Assembly: GCA_005656395.1 (NCBI GenBank)
Contig: SRSI01000043.1
Coordinates: 62,001-126,000 of the forward strand
Length of the DNA: 64,000 nt
From: Strongyloides papillosus
Lineage: Eukaryota; Nematoda; Chromadorea; Rhabditida; Strongyloididae
Reading direction: 5' to 3'
Below are positions 48,372 to 59,757 of this stretch, piece by piece; position 1 is the stretch's first letter; each line of letters begins with the position of its first letter. The notes beneath the pieces were generated by a model. It saw only the letters and a program-made list of their open reading frames with translations, was not told the origin of the DNA and searched no databases. Both the position numbers and the translations under genes were made by a program.

Positions 48372-49190
48372 CAAAAATAAGAAAAGAGTTACAGAAAAAA
48401 ATTGACAACGCATTACCATTAACGTTGAGGAACAAAGTTTAAAAAAGATTAATAAAACAAGGATTTGGTAATTGGGGAAAAAAAGAATTTAATAATTTCG
48501 TAAAAGCATGTGAAAAGTATGGTAGAGATGACTCGAAGCAATAGCTGCGAAATAGGAAACAAAAACATGTGAAGAGTGGTAGAATATTCAAAAGTATTCT
48601 TCTCAAGATACAAAGAGCTTCAGATGGTATCAGAATTATGGAACAAATAGAAAAAGGGAAAGAGCTATCGAAAGGAGGATAAAAAATTAAAATTAGAGTT
48701 GCGCGTATCAAAATGTAAATCTCCGTATTATCAATTCGTATCAGTTACTCATCAGGGAAAAGTAGAACATGGACTGAAGATCAAGATAGGTTTATACTAC
48801 TAAAGTTTCTTGAGTATGGCGGTGAGGGAGATGATGTATATAATAAAATTTACCAAGACATTGCTGAAAGTAGTGATTTTATTTTCAGGGAAAAGTAGAA
48901 CATGGACTGAAGATCAGATAGGTTATACTACTAAAGTTTCTTGAGTATGGCGGTGAGGGAGATGATGTATATAATAAAATTTACCAAGACATTGCTGAAA
49001 GTAGTGATTTTATTTTCGATTATTTCTTACTATCCAAAAGTACTGCAGAAATACAAAAAAGGATACATACATTGTTAGGCATATTGATATCGATATGAAC
49101 GGTAAGAACAGTGTGACCTCGATTCAACAAATTGTAAAGAAAAAAGAGGCAGGAAAAGGAAACTTTCCTGAGAGTACTGTCGATTAAATA
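48372..49190 (+). pseudogene. decayed HAND-SANT-SLIDE region of the ISWI gene
   Basis: Pieces of the ISWI C-terminus appear in order but in different frames: QKKIDNALPLT at about 48392, then [20 protein letters not shown] (SANT) at about 48459 ending at TAG 48541, an IEKG-like piece at about 48650, and the SLIDE segment from about 48705 (CKSPYYQF, then RTWTEDQDRFILLKFLEYGG, later DYFLLSKSTAEIQKRIHTL). At least four frame changes or stops separate them, plus an internal tandem duplication at 48752-49017. No intron arrangement that I could find rescues the frame. Confidence 0.8.
48752..49017 (+). repeat. 133-bp tandem duplication inside the ISWI SLIDE remnant
   Basis: Copy 1 (48752-48884) and copy 2 (48885-49017) match throughout, except that copy 2 lacks one A in ATCAAGATA and one T in GGTTTATA. 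Copy 1 keeps an open SLIDE reading frame; copy 2 is frameshifted but its end joins the downstream SLIDE codons. The junction reads TTTTCAGGG, an acceptor-like site. Confidence 0.9.
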
Positions 49191-49644
49191 AAAAATGAAG
49201 TATTTTTTTATTGTTGATTTTGTAAATGTTTCTGTAATATGGACAAAGACAAATAAAATTTAAGATACCATGAGTATTATTGTATTTTTGTTAGTAAACT
49301 TTTATTATTTTAGTAATGCTTACCTACAACAATTTAATTCCGAATTATAACAATAATCTACATGAAAAAGAAGTGTTATTCTTGTTCGATAAAGTCTCTT
49401 CCTAATGTAAAAACAAAATCCCAAGTATACAATAACATCACTTCCCCATGTGCGATTCAGGTATAAAGTTAATATCACCAACATTAACTTTTTTATTAGT
49501 AATCAATCAAGTTGTTATAAGAAAGAGATTACATTGTAAAGAAATCATTGCTTTTCTCTTTGTCTTTTTTTTACTCTACAAAAACAAAAGAATTTGTATC
49601 AATTCCTCATCTTTCTCTCCGCCACATTACTATCTACGATTAAG
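49191..49644. other. intergenic, AT-rich
   Basis: There are no supported features. The composition becomes slightly less AT-rich in the last 50 bases before the coiled-coil gene, possibly its 5' UTR. Confidence 0.4.
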
Positions 49645-50336
49645 ATGAATGGACGACCAAGAAGAAGCAAGACTGTTGGCCCTGGTCTAAAAATGGGGCG
49701 TACGGTACCCACTAACAGGTATTTTTTATTAAGAAAAATTAAAAAAAAACAATTTTCAGATTACGTGACGACAATGGCTCTGTGAGAGAACGTGGGCGGC
49801 TTGGAGCTGGCAGAAAATCCCGCGTGAATTTGTTGCGGAGAATCGCCGGCTATTTTGAGGAGATGGTAGAAGTGGTATCTGATGATTTGCCCCTTGATTC
49901 ATTGGAGAGTCTTGAGGGTAAAACAATCCAACTACCACCGGAGAAGTTGGAGTTAGTCAACTCAATCCAGGCACAAATTATCAAAGAATCTCTTGACAGC
50001 AAACTTCGTTATGAGATGCCTGCATTAAAGGAATTGGCTCCGCTGATCAATGGTGGAAAGGAGATAATAGCTCTTGAAAACCGCATCTCTGACGCAATGG
50101 AGCTTGAGGCGTCTCTGAATAAAAGAGCGGAAGAATTGGCTCTTGAGGAAAGGAGAAATGCAAGTGAAATGAACTATCTGAAAGGATGTAGGGAAGCTAT
50201 GGATAATTTTATTAGAGAAGAGATTCATCCGGCACTAGCTGCGATTGAACGTAAAAAAGAACTCCTCGACGCAGCTGACAAAAAACTGGCAGAAATAGCT
50301 GCAATGTTTGAGGGATTTTCTAAATTTAAACTTTAA
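49645..50336 (+). CDS. small coiled-coil protein, unrecognised
   Basis: There are two exons, 49645-49718 and 49760-50336, with a 41-nt intron (gtattt...tttcag) in phase; the product is 216 aa. The N-terminus is basic (NGRPRRSKTVG, GRKSRVNLLRRIAGYF). Residues ~90-205 are rich in Ala, Glu, Leu and Lys with heptad-like spacing (ALENRISDAMELEASLNKRA, ERKKELLDAADKKLAEIAAM), predicting coiled coil. There is no signal peptide or membrane span. G+C is higher than in most neighbours, suggesting good expression or constraint. A basic N-terminus followed by a helical bundle recalls small kinetochore or chromatin-complex subunits, but I recognise no family. Confidence 0.75.
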
Positions 50337-52276
50337 ATTTTTTTTAAATTGTATAGTAATTTTTGTATTTATATTTCCTAACTTTAAATAAATATTTATA
50401 CTTATAATCATGTTTTATATAGATGCGTTTCTTGAAAAGTTGAGTAATTTTCAATATGTGGGACAAGAAAAAAATCTAAAGTCCGTTTTTTTTATCCTAA
50501 ACAGTTTATCTATGTGACATACTAGCGAAAACGATATATTAACTTCGTATCTCTAATCTACGCGTTGTTATGACACCTGAAGTTTCGACCATGACCGCGT
50601 ATCTGAGAATTACTTAGTGAAATCATTGTAATGCACATATCATTCGTCACTATCTTTTGAGTACTTTTTATGTACTAATGTAGTTTTTGAAAAAATTCAA
50701 TTTCCAGTTGATTTTTTGGCATAAAACCGTATAAGAGTATACCCAAGTCTTGAAGATATTAAATTCGAGTTCACATGTTTAGAAACCTACATATACGTTT
50801 TTGAATGATTAAAATCTGTCTGAGAAACAAAGTTTTGCACGGTATTGTAGTAATTTCCTTATTTGTCAATATTGTTATTGTATTTCTACAATAATTTCAT
50901 TAAGTAATTAAGAATGAAGCTTATAATAAATATTGTTACTACTACAGAATTCGATCCGTTTAAAAATTACTTTTGTAAATACAATGTGCCCTATAAAATG
51001 CTTTTTTATCGTTTGAACAATAAAACTTATTATTTCCTTTGTAGATATTTATCGTAATGTGGACATTTAATAGCTAACTTCTTTTATAGAATAAATTTTT
51101 TAGAATGTTCTTAGAAGGCAGGTTTTAGAGAAGTTAATTATAGAAATGTTACCAAAAATTAATATTTTTCATTTTCATTTATAAAAAAAGTAAGAGACAA
51201 ATTTTTACAATTTATTTAAACATTTTATAAAGTGAGAAAACAAAATTATTAAATAAAAACATTAATTAATACTAATTTACAAAGATAAATGTTTGTTTTT
51301 ATCAATCTTTGAGGATATTTAATTTTTGTAAATTCAAAATTTATTGTTCTTAATGAATTAAAAAAAAGTTTACCATAAGAATATTTATCGCAATACTTAA
51401 ATATAACTTTTAATAATGAATTTAAAAAAACATAACATAAAGAGATGTTAAATTATCAAAAAACATAGTATATAAATATCTATAAAGCAAAAAATAAGTT
51501 GATATTTTTTCAAACAATGATAATATATTATAAAGCTCACTGTAATCTAAAAAATTTTACATTTGTCAATACTAATTACAGAACTTATTTTTAATTATTT
51601 AATGATGTTATTGTGAAGATACATTGACAACATTAACTTATAAGGAAATTACTATAATATCATGTAGAATTTTTCTTTTTGAAGAGGTTTTCAATGACTT
51701 AAAAATATGTATATGTGATTTTAAACACGCTAATTTTGAATTTAATATTTTTAAGACTTAGACTTTTGTCTTCTATAGTTTTTTTATTAGAAAATCTTCT
51801 TAAAATTGAAGTTTTTTTAAAAATATTGGCACATGGAAAGAACATTAAAAAGTGGCATATATTGTTATAGTTATAAAAATAGTTTTTAGGTACGCTATCA
51901 TAATTGAAAAGTTTCCGAAGAAATAAAAACATACAAAGTAGAGATATAAAAAACTAATATTTGGCCTGTAGCAATATGTCATCTAGAGGTATAGTTTTAA
52001 CATAAAAAATGGGTCTTGTATTTTTGATTGTCCAACCTTGCTCGAGTTTGTCAAGAAACATTTTTAAAATTACTTTTTATATTTCAGTTTTTGGTAATTG
52101 AAAGTATTAAAACTATGATGTATAGCAAATGGTATAATATTTTAATATTACTAATTTATTTTTGAATTAGTAAAAGCACAAATATTAAATTTAATATTCT
52201 TAAACTTTATTGTTACATGTGTCAAAAAAACAATTTACTCTTATTGTAAATTTATGTTCACTTTTTATTTGTCAAA
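50337..52276. other. intergenic; 50.4-50.9 kb less AT-rich, possibly repeat-derived
   Basis: Positions 50440-50850 are less AT-rich than the surroundings and contain phrases such as GAAGATATTAAATTCGAG that resemble the dispersed repeats at 11.1 and 56 kb in style, but I could not align them. Beyond 50900 the sequence is plain AT-rich. The minus-strand open frame at 51699-51932 is low-complexity and not called. Confidence 0.35.
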
Positions 52277-53466
52277 TTAGGCACTGCGATATGTGATTGT
52301 AAAATTAGCTGGTGAATCTAAAATTGTTTTAGAAAAGACTATGTATACTTCTTTATTTAATGCAGGAATTTTAACGTTCGAAGTATTAGGACATATTACA
52401 AGCGGTGAAATACTCCAATCTGAACGATGGTAAATATTTAGACAAGCAGTACCACAAACGCCAAATTCTTGTTTTTGTTTTTGACATAACAGTGAATAAA
52501 CAGTAATAGCAACTTTTCTTCATTTGATGATTTTATCCGATAGTAGCAAGTTCCATTCACATTTTTACGTGTTAAATATGATCTTTTAGAGGTTGATCTA
52601 TAAAAGGTCTTTATTCCGCATGAAATGTGTTTATGAACACGATAAGTCTCACAAATTGGTTCACGAAAATGTTCATTACACAAGCAACGTTGACAACCAT
52701 TAAACACAAAAGGATACCCACGATTATAACATCCCTTGAGATTAGGGCATTGATTCTTACAGTACATTTGACTTAAACGTCTGTAATCACTAACAGAAAA
52801 GAATATGACATTCTAATAATACCACGATAAAAAGGATAAGATTTCTCTCTATAAGTATGAGCATAATTTTTTCCTCCAAATGATTTTTCAGGGAACATTA
52901 CAGATCCATAATCAAAACTTCCGAAGTAATTTCTCTTTGTAGTTTCTTTCTCATAATACTTCAAATATGGTTTTGCAATATTTTCCTTATAAACTTCAAC
53001 ATAACTATCTCTGTCGTATCGTGTTGTTTCAGGAATCAAGCCCAATGCCATTCCAGTGAAAAAACACCATGGTTTCATATTATAATAATTTAAATCACTA
53101 TCATTTAAATAAATATTTGTAGGTTTACTTAAGTTTTTATCTAATACAATGTCAGAATAGTTAACAGTTTTAAAGTAATTGATTCCTATATCAGTAACCT
53201 CATTTTCTTGTTGTACAAATTTTATACAAACTCTGTTTTCGAGCCAGCCAAAATACTCTTGTATACTTGATGCATAGGCTAATGAATGATCAATATAATA
53301 ATGAATTGTATTCGGTAATCTTGTCTTTAATTCAGGTAACTTTTTCGATGAGGCTTTTTTACTTGTTACCTTTACCTAAAAAAGGAAATCACTTTTAATA
53401 TTCCTGACTTACGTTTTTGTAAATGGATAACATAGCTAATATAAAAATTAAGAAATTTTTATTCAT
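52277..53466 (-). pseudogene. astacin-like protein without zinc site, two frameshifts
   Basis: Exon 1 is 53466-53413 (MNKNFLIFILAMLSIYKN, signal peptide), followed by a 37-nt intron (53412-53376) and an exon from 53375. The astacin domain is recognisable by alignment: CFFTGMALGLIPETTRYDRD sits where HExxHALGxxHExxRxDRD should be, so all three zinc histidines are lost (Phe, Met, Pro), and the Met-turn reads VMFP. The frame breaks at a short T run (about 52795-52799, minus strand), after which an EGF-like module (CYNRGYPFVFNGCQRCLC) and a CUB start follow. A second shift near 52455-52470 leads to a plausible CUB end (ITYRSA) at 52277. The propeptide is very short and lacks FxGD. This is a catalytically dead, probably non-functional paralogue. 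Both shifts are one base, so assembly error should be excluded. Confidence 0.8.
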
Positions 53467-54560
53467 TGTAAAAGTAGAATAAAATATTTTTTACGTAATT
53501 TCATGAAAAATGATTAATTAAATACTTTTTAAAATAATGAAAACATTCTAAAGTAAATATTATTAAAAATTTACGTTTCATAATTCCAAATAAAAATTAT
53601 TAAAATTTCTGCAAATTTTTGTTAATTAAACATAAAATAACATTACTTCTTGTTTTATTAAACATTTAATAAACATTTATTTAAGAATAAATAATTTTAA
53701 AATTAGAACATTAATTTTTAATCATAAACAGTACAAAATTTTGACATTAAATGCAATAATTTCTTTTTTTAATGTGCCAAATTTTTTTTTAAAATGAATA
53801 TGTTTGATTTTAATATTGTGCAGAAGTCAATAATTTTATTTCGAAATTTACAAATGATATCATATTTGGAGGTGGATTCAGTTGATTTTCTACAGTATAC
53901 ATCGTTTAACAAACACGTTATTAAAAATACTTCTGTTATTAAATGTACTATATTTTTACTAATTATATACCCTCAAACAGTACAAAAAAAGAAGAAACTA
54001 ATAAAATTATAATGAATTTTAAGGTGTTTCAAAACATTCTTTAAATATCAATGAAAAGATATTTATGTGATGACGATAAATTTAAGGAAAAAAAAACTCA
54101 AGAACGGCTTTTGATAGGGTTATAATAAAATCACTTTTAGATAAGCATGAAATAAAGAAAGATGTTTTAAAAAAGAAGTATAAAAAAACCCAATAGTTAT
54201 TGAGGTATTATATTACAAAATCGAAGATAAGTTTGATATATCAAAAGGTGAAATACTTATTAAATTTGTTTTAAAGAAAAAAAATTAAGACATTTTATGT
54301 TGTCGAATTCCTAATCATTTATTAACAAAATTTAAAAATTTTTATCTTGTTCATATATAATTAATTATTTCATTATATTTTGGATATTTTTGTTTATTTT
54401 ACATTCCGAAACTATTTTTTTAAATAATATTTTATATTCCTCAATTTTTGGTTATTGAATATGTTTATTAATGATATGGTATATTTTAATTGTTAATTGA
54501 TTTTAGTAGAAATAAACTTATACGCATGTAGTTATATATTCAAAAACTTTTTATTTTAAA

Positions 54561-54610
54561 ACAAGCAGCTAACTCGCTTCGCTCGCCACTGCTTGCCCGC
54601 AGGGCTGGAA
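54561..54610. other. isolated GC-rich patch
   Basis: About 50 bases (AACTCGCTTCGCTCGCC and GCTTGCCCGCAGGGC) are strikingly GC-rich against a very AT-rich background. TCGCTTCGCTCGC-type words occur in short interspersed elements of many eukaryotes; no coding sense, tRNA fold or partner repeat is seen in this window. Confidence 0.5.
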
Positions 54611-55859
54611 TATTTTACCTAATCATAAAAATATCTCTACTCTATTTTATTTTATTCTTTTTTCAATTTTTTAAAATACAGATATGCTTGCATAATTCAA
54701 AAAAATTTATTTTTACCTGACAGATGTATAAAGCTAACTTTGAATGTTATTTTCGTTTGATCACTTTTTTACATGACGCTTCCCTTAATCTATTCAAACA
54801 TTTTGCTTTTAAGCTTTACATTTTATCATATATCGTTTGACATGTAATTTTTGTGATTTTTTTAGTCTTAATTTTTTATAATTGAACAAAAAAGAAAGAT
54901 ATCTGGAAATTTAGTTTTTATGCGATGATTTGTTTTAATTCTTTTTTTGTTTTGTTGATTATCAAAATAAAATTTTTAGTTTAATTAGCATTTTTACATT
55001 TATCAGTAAATATCATTAGTAATATGTTTAATTAATTACAAATGACAATGAGAGTAGTTGTTTATACCTTTGAAATTTTTCAAGGGTCAGAGGGGTGAGA
55101 AGTTTACGCGCTACAAATGTCGGGATTCTCAAGATTATCTTCAGTTTATTCATTTCAAAAAAATTTTGCGTGTTGTTTTAAGACTTGTGTAACACATTTT
55201 TATCGTGAATCATTTCAAAAATGTATCTTTGCGTTATAAAAAATTTATAGCGTAATTTTTTGACGCATCACATTTTTTTCACTAAGTACTCAATACTCAA
55301 GTAGGGTCATAAAAGAGCATGTATATAGAGATATATAAAAATACATCTACCGCTTGAAGATTTGCTATATTTTTTTAGATCGCAAGAATTCGTCGCCGTT
55401 TATATAAATAAATGCGATCTTTATTATAAAATATGGCACTTCGAGCAGCCAAAAGTTTTTTCAAATGTCTAAATTTGTTTGATTTATTTTATGTTTGATG
55501 CTTTAGACGTTATAGATTAAGTATAAAATTGTTTCTTAATTTAAAATGGAATTAATAATCAACATTTTTTATTACTGTTTAGAATTTTTACATTAAAATT
55601 ACATAAAATTATCGCTAAAACATACTTTTATAATAAAAATGCATAATAATATGGAAAATGTGTGTTTAAATTGTATAAAAGTTAGAAAAAATGAGACTTT
55701 TATAAAATTTTTAAAAATACTTTTTGTGACATGCGTCGGCATTTTCCCAGATTTCTCAAAAACGGTACAACATATATTGCTGCTTATGGTTTTAAAATGT
55801 TCACAACAAAATTCCCCAGATAGGTTTTTTTTGTTTTTTTGATTGCTTGTCATTTTTCT

Positions 55860-56580
55860 ACTTTTTTTTTACCTCAAAGTCAAAAAAATTTTTTTGGCAA
55901 AAATTTGGTAAATTTTTTAAATCACTATATCTCGGGACTGGGTGGTTTTATCAAATCATGCTTAACGTCGTTTGATAGAGAATTGTTCTTAGAATAACTT
56001 TGTTGAAGAAACTACTTTAAAATAATGACATCTTCATATATTTATTCAGTTTCAAAGTTAAAATTTTTACAAAAAAAAAAATTCCCAAAAAAAATTTTTT
56101 TTAGTTCTCTCATATTCAAAGTTGTCCGATTCTCTTGAAAATAGTCTTAAAATGTAGAGAAATCAATTGTCCAGAGAGGTATTTTCAAACGTTTTGAATT
56201 TCGTTTTCTGAAGCGAGATATGTCGCTCTAAAGGGGTAAAACTTGGGGTAAAAAGTATCATTTTCGACGATATCCCAAATCTCGAGATTGAATTTTTTTT
56301 TTGCTAGATTTTATTGTTTATGCGTAATAAGCATTAAAAATGATGTCTAATTGTGAAATTTCGAACAAAAAAATTAATTTTTGAGAGAGTTACGAAAGTA
56401 CCAATATTTGGAATTTGGTACCTTTAAGTCGATGTATCTCAAAAACGGCATATCGTACGGAGCCAATATTTGATATTATGTTTTACCATGTTTTTCCAAA
56501 TATATTTCATTAAAAAAAACCCAGAAATTCGAAAATAATTTACAGACCGAAATCTCTCCTCTATAAATATAGAGGATGTA
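55860..56580 (-). repeat. dispersed non-coding repeat, copy B
   Basis: Read on the minus strand from 56580, it shows the same landmarks as 11083-11910 in the same order: TATAGAGGAGAG at the end, a TTTTCGA run, TTTTTGAGATACATCG, GGTACC, and ATTCTCTATC-AAACGA. No open reading frame of substance. Strong divergence from copy A indicates age. Confidence 0.5.
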
Positions 56581-56649
56581 TTAAATAAACGATTTATCAA
56601 TCATAAATCTACATTAAAATTATCTATCTACTTTTATTACCTATTATGA

Positions 56650-58059
56650 TGCCTGATAGAAAAATTAGCTAGTACTCCGTTAAATGGATCAAAACTAAGT
56701 ATAATTCATCATGTGATAGAAGAATTACAATGTTTAAATAATTAGAAAATAGTATAAGATGTGTAACACTCAAATCTGAACGATAATAAATTTTAAGGTA
56801 GGGATGATGTCCAGCAGCAGACACGATGTATTGAATTACAAATGATTTAACTGTTATAGCAACTTTTCTTTTTTTTATTTGATATTTTATTTTATAATAG
56901 CGACTTCCATTTATTTCTACGTGTTAAATATAACTTTTTTCAGTATAAAAAAAAATTCTTTTTTCCACATGAAGGGTCGGTGTGAATAGAAATATTCTCA
57001 CAAAATTTGCCATAAAATGGATGGTTACAGTGACATATAGTACTCGATAGATTTGGATATCTAAGATTAATGCTTCTATAAAGAAAAGGAAATTTTTTTC
57101 GGTATATTTTATTTAAGCGTTTGTAATCAAGATATCTATGAGTATATCCATATTCAGAATATATTGAATAAAATTTATATGTATAAGTTCTTCTATTGTG
57201 TATACTTTTAAAACTGTTACTAAAAAGCATTTCAGATGCTTAGTCGAATCTTCCGAAATAATTTTTCATTTAACTTTCTTTTTATAATATTTCAAAAATA
57301 ATTATTTGACATCTGATAATTTAGCTTCAACATATTTATCTCTATCATGACGTGTTGTTTCATGAGTCAAATCTAATCCCATTCTAGTGAAAAATTTCAA
57401 ATGTTTAAAAAATATGAAAATGATACATTCATATAAATGTTTGTAGGTTTGCTGAAGTCAATATTTCATGTAATATCAGAAACATTAATAGTACTTGTAA
57501 AATTGATTCCTCTACCAATAGTCAGAGTTTCATTTTTTTTTATATATTGTGAACATGGGAAGCTGTGTCGGATGAAATGTATGTACATTCATATCAATAA
57601 TAACACGCCCATTCCCTCAAGGACTATATAAGGAACGGATGAAGACTATTTTATATCATAGTTAGATAATACCTTTTTGATAATATATATATTCACTTTA
57701 TTGTTATATTCTAATTCCCCTTTGCTTGAATAAACTCTTAAACAAAGTCTCGTGTTATATTGTAAAAGCCCGGGAGCCTCTACGGCTCCCGAAGAATCCA
57801 CCAGGATTACAATATTTGATGCAGACAGAATCTTGAAGAATTTTAATTACGGTATATATGTCTTTTTTATATGACATTTAATTATCTACATACTAATAAA
57901 TTGTATTCCGTAATCTTGCTTTTATTCAGGTAACTTTTTTGATAAGGTTTTTTTATTTGTTATCTTAACTTAAAAGAAGAAAATACTTTTAACATTTTTA
58001 CTTATATTTTTGTAAATAAATAGCATAGCTAACATAAAAATTAGGAACATTTTATTCAT
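56650..58059 (-). pseudogene. astacin relic, paralogue of the dead astacin at 52277-53466
   Basis: The signal-peptide exon is recognisable at 58059-58006 (MNKMFLIFMLAMLFIYKN), but its donor is AT instead of GT. The next exon starts VKITNKKTLSKKLPE and immediately meets TAA. Further pieces align in order: INFTSTINVSDIT, SKPTNIYMN, TRMGLDLTHETTRHDRDKYV, the EGF-like CHCNHPFYGKFC segment, and 3' matches down to about 56650. This copy keeps the final His-Glu of the zinc motif (THETTR) that its sister has lost, but the first two histidines are gone. An LTR-like repeat (57564-57811) is inserted between the pieces. Multiple stops and shifts make it non-functional. Confidence 0.8.
57564..57811 (+). 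mobile_element. solo-LTR-like repeat 1, inserted in dead astacin
   Basis: It starts TGTGTCGGAT and ends GGATTACA, a TGT...ACA pair typical of LTRs. TATATAAGG lies at about 57627 and AATAAA at about 57730, followed by a stable hairpin (GGGAGCC...GGCTCCC, about 57773-57799). Homologous to 58649-58918 and weakly to 59155-59363. No 5-bp target duplication was found. Confidence 0.5.
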
Positions 58060-58648
58060 TATAAAAGTAGAATAAAATACTTTCTCTGTAATTTGATAAA
58101 AAAATGATTAATTAAATACTTTTTTAGAAAAAAATGAAAACATTCTGAAGTAAATATTATTGGAAATTTTTGTTTCATAATTTCAAATAAAACTTATTGA
58201 AATTTCTGCAACTTTTGATTAATAAAATAACATTATTTTCTGTTTTTATTAAACATTTACAACACTGTTATTAAAATAATAAATTTTAAAATTAGAACAT
58301 TTACTTTCCATCATAAACAGCACAAAATCTATAATATCAGATGCGACAATCTTTTTTTAATATTTTAAAAGATAACATTTAAAGCACTCAGAAGTTAACA
58401 AATCTAAATTCAAATATTTTTTGCTTAAATAAACATTTATATTGCCAAATCACAAATTATTTTTTTCAAAAACATAACATTTAAACTATTATATGTGGGT
58501 TGTTGTTATTAAATTTGATAATTTTTTCTATTATGCAAATAATCAACTACTATAAAAGTTTTAAATGTTAACAAGATATTTTTTGCATTGTCAAATTAAA
58601 AAATTTGTTTTTTTTAAATATAATTAAATTTTTGAACCGTAAATGCAG

Positions 58649-58918
58649 TGTCGAACTTGATAAATAGCAATACATATCAACAAAAAGATGTCTATCACCT
58701 CAAGGACTATACAAGGAAGGAATATGCAATGAAGTATCAGACATTTGATCGGTTACCAGAACATAGAATAGATAACTGAGTTTATACTTGTTAAACATGA
58801 GTATATCTTCATTGTTTTATTTTTACCCTGTTTTTTGATAAAAATTTAACAATGCTTATTGTTATAATTTAAATAGTCGGGAGCATCTTTATGCTTCTAA
58901 GAACACATCAAGATTACA
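58649..58918 (+). mobile_element. solo-LTR-like repeat 2
   Basis: It shares TGTCGAA at the start, ACATATCAACAA and CACCTCAAGGACTATACAAGG with repeat 1, and a decayed hairpin (CGGGAGCATCTTTATGCTTCT) before the end AAGATTACA. Older than repeat 1, judging by the mismatched stem. Confidence 0.5.
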
Positions 58919-59154
58919 AATCATACCATTTTATCAAATTAAAAAAAAGTTATCATTTTTACAAAACAATACAAAAGGGTATTTTAAAGAATAGTTTAAC
59001 CAATTCACACCAGAAATATTTTATACAGATCCAGTCCCTCCAGTTAGAAAAAAAATACATAAATTAACTATTCATAAAAATTGTTTAACTTTAAAAAGAA
59101 CTATGATAAAAACAAACATTTTTTCCTTATTTTTCCACTATGTTATCCGATAGC

Positions 59155-59363
59155 TGTCTCGGATACGCCCAAAAACTGCGTGTATATAAGAGGTGTTCTT
59201 TTTTATACATGTGCTTTTCTTAGTTTCACATATCAATATAATTGTCTTACTACAAATCTTTTGCTTTATCTATAATAAAAGGTTATTCAACTCGTAGTCG
59301 TTTATCGTATACATAGAGAGATTCTGGAGATCTCCTTTATTAGAGGGGATCTCCAGGAGTACA
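59155..59363 (+). mobile_element. solo-LTR-like repeat 3, divergent
   Basis: It starts TGTCTCGGATACGCCC (like repeat 1), has TATATAAGAGG at about 59183, AATAAAAGG at about 59274, a hairpin GGAGATC...GATCTCC (59323-59354), and ends GAGTACA. The interior is not obviously alignable, so it is a related subfamily at best. Confidence 0.4.
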
Positions 59364-59757
59364 ATTATAAAAAATGTATCTAAAAAAGAAATGTCTAATT
59401 TGAACATACTGAGGTGAAATTTAAAAAAAAGAAGATATGTTCCTTTTATTTGTCAAAAGGTAATAATATTGTTGAATGTTGTATGATAATTTGCCTTACT
59501 CTAGCATTTTAAAAAATCATGATAATATTATAAATTAAAAGCCTATAATTAAAAATGAGCACATTAAAAAAATTTAAAATTTTAATTTATATTTTCGTAT
59601 ACAAAAAAATACAAAAAAATGTGTTGCTGAATAAAAAATTTATTATAATGTTTGAATAAATTTTACATGTTAAATGAACTTGTGTCTATTTTTCGTATAT
59701 AATGATAAGAAATTTCTCGGGATTCTGAAAATTATAAAATCATTCGTTAAATTTACC

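Larger units (their letters stand above)
53467..56649. other. intergenic between dead astacins, repeat-bearing
   Basis: Mostly AT-rich. It contains a GC-rich patch (54561-54610), an inverted GATCGCA/TGCGATC pair at about 55378-55421, and the dispersed repeat copy B (55860-56580). No gene is seen; open frames at 53794-54012 and 55599-55853 are low-complexity. Confidence 0.45.
58060..59757. other. spacer with LTR-like repeats 2 and 3, then neprilysin upstream unit
   Basis: Besides the two repeats, 59460-59757 is the 5' part of the tandem neprilysin unit: the same sequence recurs upstream of the second and third genes. No other gene is seen; the 64-codon frame at 59081 is not supported. Confidence 0.5.

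Noticed and set aside
57755..57815. tRNA or ribozyme in the GC-rich hairpin
   Set aside because: No cloverleaf, T-loop consensus or hammerhead core; the hairpin recurs at the end of related LTR-like repeats.
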